From Eubacterium sp. AF36-5BH (lineage in GTDB: Bacteria; Bacillota; Clostridia; Lachnospirales; Lachnospiraceae): DNA of 64,000 nt. Location of the stretch: assembly GCF_003460505.1 (NCBI RefSeq), contig NZ_QTVG01000001.1:62001-126000 (forward strand), in the 5' to 3' direction. The position numbers and the translations under genes were made by a program. The notes below the pieces were generated by a model that ran no database searches, had not been told where the DNA came from, and saw only the letters and a list, made by a program, of their open reading frames with translations. This document shows, one piece after another, positions 46,642-57,500 of the stretch. How positions within the stretch are numbered: position 1 is the first letter of the stretch; each line of letters opens with the position of its first letter.

Positions 46642-46971
46642 ATGAAAAATGAAAATATTGCAAAGGTGCTTAAAGCGTACCGAAGAAGAAACAACTTAAC
46701 AGTTCACCAGGTTTCTATTTTGCTTGAAAACCAAAATATTAAGGCTGCCGACAAAACTATATATGGCTGGGAAAGTGGTCAGACGCAGCCTAATGCTGAT
46801 ACTTTGCTTACGTTGTGCGACATATATAATATTCACAACATTTTAGGAACTTTTGGTTATAATCGTGATTTAAATTTTAATATAACAAAGCATGAGGAAG
46901 AACTGGTTAAGCAATACAGACGCAATCCTAAATTGCAAAAAGCTGTAGACAAATTGTTAGATATTGAGTAA
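46642..46971 (+). CDS. XRE-family HTH transcriptional regulator
   Basis: 109 residues. The Cro/C1-type HTH spans about 8-68 (LTVHQVSILLENQNIKAADKTIYGWESG, then ADTLLTLCDIYNI). A short C-terminal helix region follows (KHEEELVKQYRRNPKLQKAV), of the kind often used for dimerisation. AAAGAGG precedes the ATG at 46642. It is divergent from the small HTH gene and the relic, so it may have regulated that locus. The 291-bp region after it has only a diverged tandem repeat (AAGATTTTAAT-TGAATATA) and a TATAAT at 47171. Confidence 0.8.
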   Translation: MKNENIAKVLKAYRRRNNLTVHQVSILLENQNIKAADKTIYGWESGQTQPNADTLLTLCDIYNIHNILGTFGYNRDLNFNITKHEEELVKQYRRNPKLQKAVDKLLDIE

Positions 46972-47262
46972 TTGTTTTTCTTTTAATACGAGAATTTCAA
47001 TGGGAAGATTTTAATCTGAATATACATCTTAATGCAAGATTTTCAATATTAAGATTTTAATGTGAATATAAAAATCTCAATATAGGTATTTTAGCAACAG
47101 AATATAAACATTTAAAAGAATTAAAACAACGTTTTAGTTCTTTTTTTTCGGCATATTGTGTAAATAGTGTTATAATATTTCTACAACGATTTTTCATATA
47201 CACTATTCTTATAGTATTTATTTTCAAATTTTTTTATTATACTTGGGAAGGAAATTTTTATC

Positions 47263-48627
47263 ATGAAACGAATAGATTTTGAGAATGGTTCTGTTACAGG
47301 AAATATTTTAGGTGCTGCATTACCTATGCTTGTGGCTCAGGTTTTAAGCCTCCTTTACAACATTGTTGACAGAATATATATTGCAAGAATTCCACATGTG
47401 GGAACAACAGCTCTTGGTGCTGTTGGACTTTGTTTTCCAATTGTTGTAATTATAACTGCATTTAGCAATCTTTTTGGAAGTGGCGGTGCACCTCTTTTTT
47501 CTATTAAACGTGGCATGGGTGACTCAGAGAGAGCTAGAACTATTATGAATACCTCTTTTTCAATGCTATGTGTTAGTGCCTTTCTTATTATGACTCTTGG
47601 CATGGTTTTCGCAAAACCTCTATTAGTTATTTTTGGTGCTTCAGAAATCGCCCTAAAATATGCTTATCCATATATGATGATTTATCTTATTGGTACTTTA
47701 CCATCAATGATTTCAACAGGTATGAATCCTTTTATTAATGCCCAAGGTTATGCCACTACCGGTATGTTGTCAGTTGCCGTTGGTGCTGTATCCAACTTAA
47801 TATTAGATCCTATTTTTATATTCGTTTTTGACATGGGTATTAAAGGTGCTGCCATTGCAACTGTGATTTCACAGATTTTCTCTGCTTTATTTGTATTTTA
47901 TTTTCTTGAGAAAAAAGCTGAACTTAAAGTTAGATTTTTAAAAAGAAATGAATTTAGAAACTCCATTGACTACGCAAAAAACATCGTCAGTCTTGGTACA
48001 GCAGGCTTTATTATGCAATTAACCAACAGTCTTGTTTCTATTTGTTGCAATCATGTGTTGTCAATTGTTGGTGGAGACGTTTACATTTCCGTTATGACAA
48101 TTGTGGCAAGTCTCCGTCAGATGATTGAAACACCTATTTATGCAATTAATGAGGGAACTTCTCCTATTATTAGTTATAATTATGGTGCAAAAAGACCAAA
48201 GCGTGTCAAAAAAGGCGGTGCTGTTTTAATGACTCTTGTAATTGCATACACAATTGTTTTATGGAGTGTTATTATCATTGCACCCAAATATCTGATACTT
48301 TTATTTACATCAGACACTAATTTAATGGCAGATGCAATACCTGCTTTAAAAATGTATTTTGCTGCATTTATTTTTATGGATTTACAATATATAGGTCAGA
48401 CAATATTTAAGTCTCTTAACAAAAAGAAACAGGCGATCTTCTTTTCTTTATTAAGGAAAGTCATTATCGCAATTCCTTTAACTTACATACTTCCTTTTAT
48501 GATGAAGCTTGGTCCACAGGGTGTTTTCATTGCGGAGCCAATCTCCAACGTAATCGGCGGTAGCATCTGTTTCACAACAATGCTACTTACAGTATTGCCT
48601 GAACTGAAAAAAATGGAAGCCAATTAA
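47263..48627 (+). CDS. MATE family efflux transporter
   Basis: 454 residues with 12 predicted membrane helices in two homologous halves, each opening with a similar bundle (FENGSVTGNILGAALPMLVAQ at the start; YAKNIVSLGTAGFIMQLTNS in the second half). MATE proteins export cationic drugs or metabolites by sodium or proton exchange. Typical motifs: SLLYNIVDRIYIARI and INEGTSPIISYNYGAKRPKR. The substrate is unknown. AAGGAAA precedes the ATG. Confidence 0.9.
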   Translation: MKRIDFENGSVTGNILGAALPMLVAQVLSLLYNIVDRIYIARIPHVGTTALGAVGLCFPIVVIITAFSNLFGSGGAPLFSIKRGMGDSERARTIMNTSFSMLCVSAFLIMTLGMVFAKPLLVIFGASEIALKYAYPYMMIYLIGTLPSMISTGMNPFINAQGYATTGMLSVAVGAVSNLILDPIFIFVFDMGIKGAAIATVISQIFSALFVFYFLEKKAELKVRFLKRNEFRNSIDYAKNIVSLGTAGFIMQLTNSLVSICCNHVLSIVGGDVYISVMTIVASLRQMIETPIYAINEGTSPIISYNYGAKRPKRVKKGGAVLMTLVIAYTIVLWSVIIIAPKYLILLFTSDTNLMADAIPALKMYFAAFIFMDLQYIGQTIFKSLNKKKQAIFFSLLRKVIIAIPLTYILPFMMKLGPQGVFIAEPISNVIGGSICFTTMLLTVLPELKKMEAN

Positions 48628-48678
48628 TTTTGACTTCCATTTTTATATTTATATTTAATACAATATTATTTATATAGA

Positions 48679-48758
48679 TATCTATTTCTATATGTATCTA
48701 TTTCTGTGTGTATTTTTTTCTGTATGTATATATTTCTGTGTGCATATTTTTCTATATA
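48679..48758. repeat. Minisatellite, five copies of a 16-bp unit
   Basis: Units such as TATCTATTTCTATATG and TATCTATTTCTGTGTG run end to end from 48679. The array sits between the convergent MATE and transporter genes. Confidence 0.7.
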
Positions 48759-48806
48759 CATATTTATTTTATTTGTTATTATAAATTTCTATGCTATTTT
48801 AACACT

Positions 48807-49526
48807 CTACTCTTGTTTAGCCTCTACCTTTTTCATTTCTGACTTATGCATTCTTCTTGCCAAATAAACAAAAGGTGTATCAAGTAAACTTGTCACAATA
48901 AAAATAACATAACTTGATATTACAATATTAAGAATAGTTTTAACGCTATGTACTCCCCAGAAGGCAGCAAAAGTAAATAATAAGTTATTTAAAAACTGAG
49001 AAATTAATGTTGAACCATTGTTTCTTAACCAAAGAAATTTTTCCCTTGAGCCAAATTTCTTTTCAGTCCAATCCCACCATTTGTGATATGCCCACACATC
49101 AAATTCCTGTACAATTGCGTATACAAGCATGCTGGCAATCATTAATCTTGGTGTATTTGAGAATATTGTTTTCATTGCAGGCATTGCAAAATCTGATTTT
49201 GCAGGTGTGTAAAGTAACCACCACTGTGACAAAACTATAAAAAGTATTGATGTAGCTATACCAATATGAACTGCTGTTTTTGCCTCTTTCTTTCCATATA
49301 TTTCGCTGATAATATCAGTCACAAGGAAAGTTGATGCAAATAGTACATTTCCTAAAGTCATTTCCATTCCAAATGCAATAACTACGATTAAAACTTCAAT
49401 GTTTGCTGCAATTGTTGCTATTGATGTAAAACAATATAACCCCTGCTTCCCAAACACTTTTAAAAAAATTAGTGTGCTTCCATAAATAATTAAAACTGAA
49501 AGTAACAATAAAACTTCATTAGACAT
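48807..49526 (-). CDS. yhhQ: Queuosine precursor transporter (YhhQ/VUT family)
   Basis: 239 residues with about six membrane helices. Family marks are FTSIATIAANIEVLIVV, the helix NVLFASTFLVTDIISEIYGKKEA (about 57-79) and FDVWAYHKWWDWTEKKFGSREKFLWLRNN. YhhQ-type proteins (COG1738) take up 7-deazaguanine precursors of queuosine. It is preceded by the radical SAM gene at 49686 in the same direction (160 bp), which fits a salvage pair. No preQ1 riboswitch of a known class is evident in the gap. Confidence 0.85.
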   Translation of the reverse strand: MSNEVLLLLSVLIIYGSTLIFLKVFGKQGLYCFTSIATIAANIEVLIVVIAFGMEMTLGNVLFASTFLVTDIISEIYGKKEAKTAVHIGIATSILFIVLSQWWLLYTPAKSDFAMPAMKTIFSNTPRLMIASMLVYAIVQEFDVWAYHKWWDWTEKKFGSREKFLWLRNNGSTLISQFLNNLLFTFAAFWGVHSVKTILNIVISSYVIFIVTSLLDTPFVYLARRMHKSEMKKVEAKQE

Positions 49527-49685
49527 AATACTTATCCTCCTCTTTTTTGTAATTTACAGCCATCGCATTAATTTCTCTGCGAGCCGGTATAATGTCTTTA
49601 TTTTTTCTGTGATTTTATCATCTGCATATTTGCATTTTTTTCACAGCAAAAAAACAATTTATTATTTTCTATTTTTCACCTGTAT

Positions 49686-50414
49686 CTACTCTTTGTTTTC
49701 TCCCACTCCGAAATCAGTGTTATTTAACAAAATATCCACTCTTTTATTGTTCTTATACTTAGGATAAACTTCATTCAGAAATTCTTTAATGACTTTTTCA
49801 TCAGGCTTAACAGGCATACCGTTTTCAATCATAATATTTACACATATACGTTTAAAATATTTAAGCCCTATCTCGATATCATTAATCATGGATTCTGCCG
49901 TCTGCCCTGTTATTCCCTGTAGCAAATTTATTTCGTCAAAATATTTAGCAATTTCCTTAGGATTTTTCTCTTCAATTCCTTTTATCAAAATATTTTCCCT
50001 TAAATTGTAGTCAAAAGTTTCAAGACCTAATTTAATAATGCATTCTACACCAATGTTTTCAAATTTTTTCTTAAATTCCTTTACATCATCTTTATGCATA
50101 TAATGACATTCAAAATGAATTGTTTTAATATTTTTCTCTAAACAAATCTTCTTAATTAAAGAAATTGTCTTTTCATCTAAATCAACAAAGCTACCAGAAT
50201 TAATAACTTCTAATTCATTATAAAGTCCTGTAACCTGCTCTAAAGCTTCTTTGTTAATCTTGTAGTTCGCCTCAATATCCAAACTGCTGTCTAAATGATA
50301 ATCGCAAAATCTGCACTTACGCCACTTGCATCCATCCCCTACCAGCATAACAATTTCTCTTGGATTTTTATCTTCTATTACTGAGTATCTTACAGGATTA
50401 AATCCTTCTACCAT
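49686..50414 (-). CDS. Radical SAM protein, possible queuine lyase
   Basis: About 242 residues. The cluster motif is GCKWRKCRFCDYH, with C-x4-C-x2-C spacing instead of the standard C-x3-C-x2-C. Radical SAM features follow: INSGSFVDL, an IHFECHY strand, KLGLETFDYNLRENIL and LLQGITGQTAESM. Its place directly upstream of a YhhQ-type transporter suggests the queuine lyase QueL described in Clostridioides, which regenerates a queuosine precursor from queuine. That link is inference from context. Start: the ATG at 50414 has AAAGG upstream; the ATG at 50435 (MIERFKVMVEG) lies at the edge of the repeat element and lacks a site. Confidence 0.6.
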   Translation of the reverse strand: MVEGFNPVRYSVIEDKNPREIVMLVGDGCKWRKCRFCDYHLDSSLDIEANYKINKEALEQVTGLYNELEVINSGSFVDLDEKTISLIKKICLEKNIKTIHFECHYMHKDDVKEFKKKFENIGVECIIKLGLETFDYNLRENILIKGIEEKNPKEIAKYFDEINLLQGITGQTAESMINDIEIGLKYFKRICVNIMIENGMPVKPDEKVIKEFLNEVYPKYKNNKRVDILLNNTDFGVGENKE

Positions 50415-50442
50415 AACCTTAAACCTTTCTATCATGCAAGAA

Positions 50443-50579
50443 AGAATGTCGCTTGCGACATTCTACGCACCGAGTGCCTGTTGCCGCGCAACTATTTTCT
50501 TTTCGCACCAGTGTGCATCCCTAGTGGAACGTTTTTCATATAATAAGAAATCACAAAGGAATTTCTTATTATATAAAAA
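50443..50579. repeat. Intergenic hairpin element, copy 2
   Basis: It matches 16997-17136: the same AGAATGTCGC/GCGACATTCT palindrome, the shared middle (GCAACTATTTTCTTTTC, TCCCTAGTGGAACG) and a closing stem AATAAGAAAT/ATTTCTTATT. The loops and stem ends differ. Both copies lie just upstream of a minus-strand gene and downstream of another. Confidence 0.7.
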
Positions 50580-50602
50580 GAGTGCCTCTAGGGCACTCTT
50601 TT
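50577..50602 (-). terminator. Terminator of rpoBC
   Basis: AAAGAGTGCC/GGCACTCTTT with a short TCTAG loop, then TTTTTATAT on the minus strand. Confidence 0.8.
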
Positions 50603-50696
50603 AAAACCACATGTGTGATTGTCTCCCTAGTTTTATTTATAGACAGGATGGTTTCGAACTGTCTTATTTAATTAGTGTCAGATTAATAATCCTCTA

Positions 50697-53600
50697 CTAT
50701 TCTTCTGTAACTTCAATTGTTTCAGAAACTTCTAATGTTTCATTTCCTTCTGTATCTTCAGAAACAGCTAAAACTTCTTCGTCTTCTGAAACTGATAAAA
50801 CTTCTTCGTCTTCTGAAACCTGATTCTTATCAGTGCTTAATTTTACTGAACGATATCTTTCAATACCTGTTCCGGCTGGAATTAACTTACCAATAAGTAC
50901 GTTTTCCTTAATACCAACAAGTGGATCAACCTTACCGCTAATAGCAGCTTCTGTAAGAACTCTTGTTGTTTCCTGGAATGAAGCCGCTGACAAGAATGAA
51001 TTTGTAGCAAGTGAAGCCTTTGTGATACCAAGCATAATCTGTGTACCTGTTGCTGGTTCCTTACCTTGTGCTTCAAGTTCTTCGTTTACTTCATTGAAAT
51101 TAAGAACTTCAACAGTTGTTCCAGGTAAGAATTCTGAATCTCCTGCTGTGTCTACCTTAATCTTCTTAAGCATCTGACGTACAATAACTTCAACGTGCTT
51201 ATCATTAATTTCTACACCCTGTAAACGGTAAACTCTCTGTACTTCACGAATCATATAATCCTGTACAGCACGAAGTCCCTTAATCTTTAAGAGATCGTGT
51301 GGGTTGATACTACCTTCTGTAAGTTCGTCACCTGCTTCAAGCATTGTACCATCAAGGATTTTAATTCTTGAACCATAAGGAATAAGATATGCCTTTGATT
51401 CTCCTGTTTCTTCGTTTGTTACAACAACTTCACGTTTCTTTCTTGTTTCTTTAATTTCAGCTCTACCACCGAACTCAGCAATAATTGCAAGTCCCTTTGG
51501 TTTTCTAGCTTCAAATAATTCTTCTACTCTAGGAAGACCCTGTGTAATATCATCACCGGCAACACCACCAGAGTGGAATGTTCTCATAGTAAGCTGTGTA
51601 CCAGGTTCACCGATTGACTGAGCAGCAATAATACCAACTGCTTCACCAACCTGTACTCTCTGGCCTGTAGCCATGTTTGCACCATAACATTTAGCACAAA
51701 CACCTACATGTGACTTACATGTAAGAATTGTTCTAATCTTAACTTTATCAACACCTGTAGCAATAATAGCTGCTGCTCTCTTAGGTGTAATCATATGATT
51801 TGCTTTAACAATTACATTTCCATCTGCATCATACATTGTTTCTGCTGCAGTTCTGCCTGTAATTCTTTCTTCAAGGCTTTCGATAACTTCGCTACCATCC
51901 ATTAATGATTCAATTTCCATATATGGAATTGCCTTGCCTTCACAACAATCAACATCACGAATAATTAAATCCTGTGATACGTCTACAAGTCTTCTTGTAA
52001 GGTATCCTGAATCGGCTGTTCTTAAGGCTGTATCTGACATACCCTTTCTAGCACCATGGGCTGAAATAAAGTATTCCAATACGTCAAGTCCTTCACGGAA
52101 GTTTGACTTAATAGGAAGTTCGATAGTCTTACCTGTTGTATCAGCCATCAAACCACGCATACCGGCAAGCTGTTTAATCTGCTTGTCAGAACCACGGGCT
52201 CCTGAGTCAGCCATCATAAAGATGTTGTTGTATTTATCAAGCCCACCAAGAAGGGCTGTTGTAATCTGGTTATCGGCTTCCTGCCATGTTTCGATTACTT
52301 CTTTGTATCTTTCCTCGTCTGTTAAGAAACCTCTGCGGAAATGCTTTGTAATCTGATCTACTGTCTTTTCAGCTTCTGCTAAGATAGTCTTCTTAGCTTC
52401 AGGTACTGTCATATCTGAAATAGATACTGTCATGGCTGCTCTTGTTGAGAACTTGTAACCCATAGCCTTGATGTTATCAAGAACTTCTGCAGTCTTTGTA
52501 GCACCATGATTGTTGATTACTTTTTCAAGAATCTGCTTTAAGCCTTTCTTTCCTACGTGGAAATCAACTTCGAACTTAAGGTAATCTTCATCAGTTTCTC
52601 TCTTAACAAAGCCTAAATCCTGTGGAAGAATTTCATTGAATAAGCAACGTCCAAGTGTTGTTGAAATAACGCCTTCAACTTCTTCTCCCTTACCGTTAAA
52701 TACTTTTCTCTTAACTCTAATCTTCTGATGAAGAGAAATATCACCATTTTCATAAGCTAAAATAGCCTGGTTTTCATCACTAAAGTAATGTCCTAAAACG
52801 TCAATAGGTTCACATACTACAATTCTGTCTCCAGCGTCATATCTGATATAATCATGTGTACCTAACTTACCTGCATCTAATGCTTCCTTAATTTCTTCTT
52901 CTGAACTGTAAAGCTTATCACCTGCCTGTGAGACAATTTCTTCATCCTTAGAATGATCAACCATTTTATCCATTGTTAAATAGTAAATTCCAAGTACCAT
53001 ATCCTGTGAAGGAACCGCTACAGGAGCACCATCTGATGGCTTCAACAAGTTGTTAGGTGAAAGAAGTAAGAATCTACATTCTGCCTGTGCTTCTACTGAA
53101 AGTGGAAGATGGACAGCCATCTGGTCACCATCGAAGTCGGCATTGAAGGCTGTACATACTAATGGATGTAACTTAATAGCTCTACCTTCTACTAATACAG
53201 GTTCAAACGCCTGAATACCTAATCTATGAAGTGTAGGGGCACGGTTTAACATAACAGGATGTTCCTTAATTACTTCTTCAAGTACATCCCAAACTTCTGT
53301 CTGAAGTCTTTCTACCATCTTCTTAGCAGCCTTAATGTTATGTGCTGTACCCTGTTCTACTAATTCTTTCATAACGAATGGCTTGAATAATTCGATAGCC
53401 ATTTCTTTTGGAAGACCACACTGATAAATCTTAAGTTCAGGTCCTACTACGATAACTGAACGTCCTGAGTAGTCAACACGCTTACCAAGTAAGTTCTGAC
53501 GGAAACGCCCCTGCTTACCTTTAAGCATATCTGAAAGTGACTTAAGAGGTCTGTTACCAGGTCCTGTAACCGCTCTACCACGTCTACCATTATCAATTAA

Positions 53601-54524
53601 AGCATCAACAGCTTCCTGAAGCATTCTCTTTTCATTTCTGATAATGATTTCAGGTGCGCCTAATTCAAGAAGTCTCTTTAGACGATTGTTTCTGTTGATA
53701 ATTCTTCTATATAAGTCATTTAAGTCAGATGTAGCAAATCTACCACCCTCTAACTGAACCATAGGTCTGATATCTGGAGGGATTACAGGAATTACATCCA
53801 TAATCATCCATTCAGGCTTGTTTCCTGAGCTTCTAAATGCTTCAAACACTTCAAGTCTCTTAACAATCTTAGCCTTCTTCTGACCTGTAGCTTCGAATAA
53901 TTCAGCTTTTAATTCTTCAGCTTCTTTTTCAACATCGATGCTCTGAAGCAATTCTTTAACTGCTTCAGCACCCATGCCTACTCTAAACTTTCCACCAAAT
54001 TCTTCATAAGCTTCTCTATATTCTTTTTCTGATAAAACCTGCTTATATTCTAATGTTGTATCCATTGGATCAAGCACTATATACGAAGCAAAGTATAATA
54101 CCTTCTCTAAAATTCTTGGTGAAATATCAAGGATAAGTCCCATTCTTGAAGGGATTCCTTTAAAGTACCAAATATGTGATACAGGAGTTGCTAAAACAAC
54201 ACAACCCATACGTTCACGACGTACACTTGATTTTGTTACTTCAACACCACATCTATCGCAGACTACACCTTTATATCTGATTTTCTTATATTTACCACAA
54301 TGACATTCCCAGTCCTTATTAGGTCCGAAAATCTTTTCACAGAATAAACCGTCCTTTTCAGGCTTTAATGTTCTGTAGTTAATTGTTTCCGGTTTTGTTA
54401 CTTCGCCTAAAACTTCTTTGTCGCCTACTTTTCTAGTAGCCCACTTTCTGATTGTTTCCGGTGAAGCAAGACCGATTTTAATTTTATCGAATGCAAGCTG
54501 TTCATTTACGTTTACATCTGCCAT
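50697..54524 (-). CDS. rpoC: RNA polymerase beta' subunit
   Basis: 1275 residues. The zinc ribbon CHCG...CDRCG is near residues 59-80, the catalytic NADFDGDQM holds the magnesium, and the second zinc site is formed by [13 protein letters not shown]. The start at 54524 (MADVNVNEQ) follows GGGAG; a TTG two codons upstream is less likely. The last about 40 residues are a very acidic tail with repeated SEDEEVL units, an extension beyond the conserved core. It begins 18 bp after rpoB ends. Confidence 0.97.
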   Translation of the reverse strand: MADVNVNEQLAFDKIKIGLASPETIRKWATRKVGDKEVLGEVTKPETINYRTLKPEKDGLFCEKIFGPNKDWECHCGKYKKIRYKGVVCDRCGVEVTKSSVRRERMGCVVLATPVSHIWYFKGIPSRMGLILDISPRILEKVLYFASYIVLDPMDTTLEYKQVLSEKEYREAYEEFGGKFRVGMGAEAVKELLQSIDVEKEAEELKAELFEATGQKKAKIVKRLEVFEAFRSSGNKPEWMIMDVIPVIPPDIRPMVQLEGGRFATSDLNDLYRRIINRNNRLKRLLELGAPEIIIRNEKRMLQEAVDALIDNGRRGRAVTGPGNRPLKSLSDMLKGKQGRFRQNLLGKRVDYSGRSVIVVGPELKIYQCGLPKEMAIELFKPFVMKELVEQGTAHNIKAAKKMVERLQTEVWDVLEEVIKEHPVMLNRAPTLHRLGIQAFEPVLVEGRAIKLHPLVCTAFNADFDGDQMAVHLPLSVEAQAECRFLLLSPNNLLKPSDGAPVAVPSQDMVLGIYYLTMDKMVDHSKDEEIVSQAGDKLYSSEEEIKEALDAGKLGTHDYIRYDAGDRIVVCEPIDVLGHYFSDENQAILAYENGDISLHQKIRVKRKVFNGKGEEVEGVISTTLGRCLFNEILPQDLGFVKRETDEDYLKFEVDFHVGKKGLKQILEKVINNHGATKTAEVLDNIKAMGYKFSTRAAMTVSISDMTVPEAKKTILAEAEKTVDQITKHFRRGFLTDEERYKEVIETWQEADNQITTALLGGLDKYNNIFMMADSGARGSDKQIKQLAGMRGLMADTTGKTIELPIKSNFREGLDVLEYFISAHGARKGMSDTALRTADSGYLTRRLVDVSQDLIIRDVDCCEGKAIPYMEIESLMDGSEVIESLEERITGRTAAETMYDADGNVIVKANHMITPKRAAAIIATGVDKVKIRTILTCKSHVGVCAKCYGANMATGQRVQVGEAVGIIAAQSIGEPGTQLTMRTFHSGGVAGDDITQGLPRVEELFEARKPKGLAIIAEFGGRAEIKETRKKREVVVTNEETGESKAYLIPYGSRIKILDGTMLEAGDELTEGSINPHDLLKIKGLRAVQDYMIREVQRVYRLQGVEINDKHVEVIVRQMLKKIKVDTAGDSEFLPGTTVEVLNFNEVNEELEAQGKEPATGTQIMLGITKASLATNSFLSAASFQETTRVLTEAAISGKVDPLVGIKENVLIGKLIPAGTGIERYRSVKLSTDKNQVSEDEEVLSVSEDEEVLAVSEDTEGNETLEVSETIEVTEE
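50760..50822 (-). repeat. Tandem repeat encoding the acidic tail of RpoC
   Basis: Two 30-bp copies containing acttcttcgtcttctgaaac (for example at 50774-50791 and 50804-50821) encode SVSEDEEVL and [13 protein letters not shown] units. Confidence 0.6.
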
Positions 54525-54542
54525 GATCAAATCTCCCTTCTA

Positions 54543-57500
54543 TTAATTTTCCTGACCGTCTTCAAATACTGTTCCATCAGCATTAACTGTCTGAAGTTCT
54601 TCTCCAACAAATTCCTGTGTATGATATCCAGCCTTAGCAAAATCCTGGCTGTCTTCTTTATTCTGACTATAATTCTTGCTGTCGTTATTTAAGATAGCAT
54701 TAAAGCTTGTTTCACCATAATCAATGCTTTCCTTTAATTCAACAACATTGTTATCTTTGTCTAATACGTTAATATCAAGTGCTAATGCCTGAAGTTCTTT
54801 TACAAGTACCTTGAATGATTCAGGAACACCTGGCTGAGGGATGTTTTCACCCTTAATAATTGCTTCGTAAGTCTTAACACGTCCTACAACGTCATCTGAC
54901 TTAAATGTTAAGATTTCCTGTAATGTGTATGATGCACCGTAAGCTTCAAGTGCCCAAACTTCCATTTCACCGAATCTCTGTCCACCGAACTGTGCTTTAC
55001 CACCAAGTGGCTGCTGAGTTACTAATGAGTAAGGACCAGTTGAACGAGCATGAATCTTATCATCTACTAAGTGGTGAAGTTTCAAGTAATGCATGAAACC
55101 GATTGTTACAGGGTTATCGAAATATTCACCTGTTCTACCGTCTCTAAGTCTAACCTTACCATCTCTAGCAATTGGAACGCCCTTCCATTCTTCTCTATGA
55201 TCAAGGTGTTCTTCTAAATACTGCATAACTTCCGGTTTTAATACGTCTTTGTACTTAGCAACAAAGTCTTCCCATTCTGTATTTGCATAATCGTTTGCAA
55301 GTTCAAGAGTATCCATAATATCATACTCGTCTGCACCGTCAAATACAGGAGTTGCAATGTTAAATCCTAATACCTTAGCTGCAAGGCTTAAATGGATTTC
55401 CAATACCTGTCCAATATTCATACGTGAAGGTACACCTAATGGGTTAAGTACAATATCAAGTGGTCTACCATTTGGTAAGAATGGCATATCTTCAACTGGT
55501 AATACTCTTGAAACTACACCCTTGTTACCATGACGACCAGCCATCTTATCACCTACAGAGATTTTTCTCTTCTGTGCAATATAAATACGAACTGATTCGT
55601 TTACGCCTGGAGCTAATTCGTCTCCGTTTTCTCTCTTGAATACCTTAGCATCAACAACGATACCTGTTTCACCATGTGGAACCTTAAGTGATGTATCTCT
55701 TACTTCTCTTGCTTTTTCTCCGAAAATAGCTCTAAGTAATCTTTCTTCTGGTGTAAGTTCTGTTTCACCCTTTGGTGTAACCTTACCAACAAGAATATCA
55801 CCTGCTCTTACTTCAGCACCAATTCTAATGATACCTCTTTCATCAAGGTCTTTTCTTGCTTCATCACCAACACCCGGTACATCATTTGTAATTTCTTCAG
55901 GTCCAAGTTTTGTATCTCTTGCTTCTGTTTCGTATTCTTCTATATGAATTGATGTATAAACATCATCCTGAACTAATCTTTCACTAAGAAGTACAGCATC
56001 TTCGTAGTTATAACCTTCCCATGTCATGAAACCAATAAGTGGGTTCTTACCAAGAGCGATTTCACCGTTTGATGTTGAAGCACCGTCAGCGATAACTTCG
56101 CCTGCTTCTACATGGTCACCCTTGAAAACAATGTTTCTGTGGTTATAGCAGTTACTCTGGTTACTTCTTGCAAACTTTGTTAAATGATATGATTCTTTTT
56201 CTCCATTATCATCATACTTAATAACAATTTCTCTTGCTGTTGACTTTTCAATTACACCTGCACGTTTTGCAACAATACAAACACCTGAGTCAACGGCTGC
56301 CTTTCCTTCCATACCTGTACCAACTACAGGAGCTTCTGTAGTGATAAGTGGAACTGCCTGACGCTGCATGTTTGATCCCATAAGGGCACGGTTAGCATCA
56401 TCGTTCTGTAGGAAAGGAATCATTGATGTAGCTACAGAGAATACCATTCTAGGAGAAACGTCCATAAGATCAATTCTCTTTCTGTCAAACTGTGAAGTTT
56501 CTTCTCTGAAACGACCTGATACGTTCTTATTAATGAAGTAGCCGTTTTCATCTAATGGTTCGTTAGCCTGTGCTACTGTATATGCATCCTCTTCATCTGC
56601 TGTAATATATACAACTTCATCTGTAACTCTTGGGTTTTCAGGATCTGACTTATCAACAACTCTGTAAGGAGCTTCAATAAATCCATACTCATTTAATCTT
56701 GCGAAAGATGCAAATGAGTTAATAAGACCGATGTTAGGTCCTTCAGGTGTCTCAATAGGACACATTCTTCCGTAGTGAGTATAGTGAACGTCTCGAACCT
56801 CAAATCCGGCACGATCTCTTGAAAGACCACCAGGTCCTAATGCTGATAAACGTCTCTTATGTGTCAACTCACCAAGTGGGTTATTCTGATCCATGAACTG
56901 TGACAACTGTGAGCTTCCGAAGAATTCCTTAACAGCTGCAGTTACAGGTTTAATGTTAATTAATGTCTGTGGAGAAACTCCTTCAAGATCCTGTGTTGTC
57001 ATTCTTTCACGAACAACTCTTTCCATTCTTGAAAGACCAATTCTGTACTGGTTCTGAAGTAATTCACCTACAGCACGAATACGTCTGTTTCCTAAGTGGT
57101 CGATGTCATCAACACTTCCGATACCGTATTCAATGTTTAATAAGTAGTTAATTGATGCAAGGATATCTTCCTTTGTTATATGCTTTGGAACTAATTCGTG
57201 TGCATTTCTCTTAATAGCATCCTTTAACTCTTCTTCTGTTTCATTTTCTGCTAAAATTTCAGCAAGTACAGGATAGTAAACATTTTCTAAAATTCCTAAT
57301 TCCTTGCAATCAAAATCAACATAAGCGTTAATGTCAACAGCCATGTTTGATAATACTTTTTCATTCTTAACGTCTGTCTGAATCATTACTGATGGAACAG
57401 CTGCATTCTGAATGTCTGTAGCAAGTTCTTTTGTTACTTTAGTTCCAGCTTCTGCTAAAACTTCACCTGTTGTTGTATTAATAACATCTTCTGCTAAAAA

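Noticed and set aside
49527..49685. preQ1 riboswitch upstream of the YhhQ-type transporter
   Set aside because: The gap has a small hairpin near 49575, but I cannot find the short preQ1-I pattern or a credible preQ1-II or -III fold by eye.
50640..50680. tRNA-like TTTCGAACTG sequence
   Set aside because: No acceptor or anticodon stem can be drawn around it.
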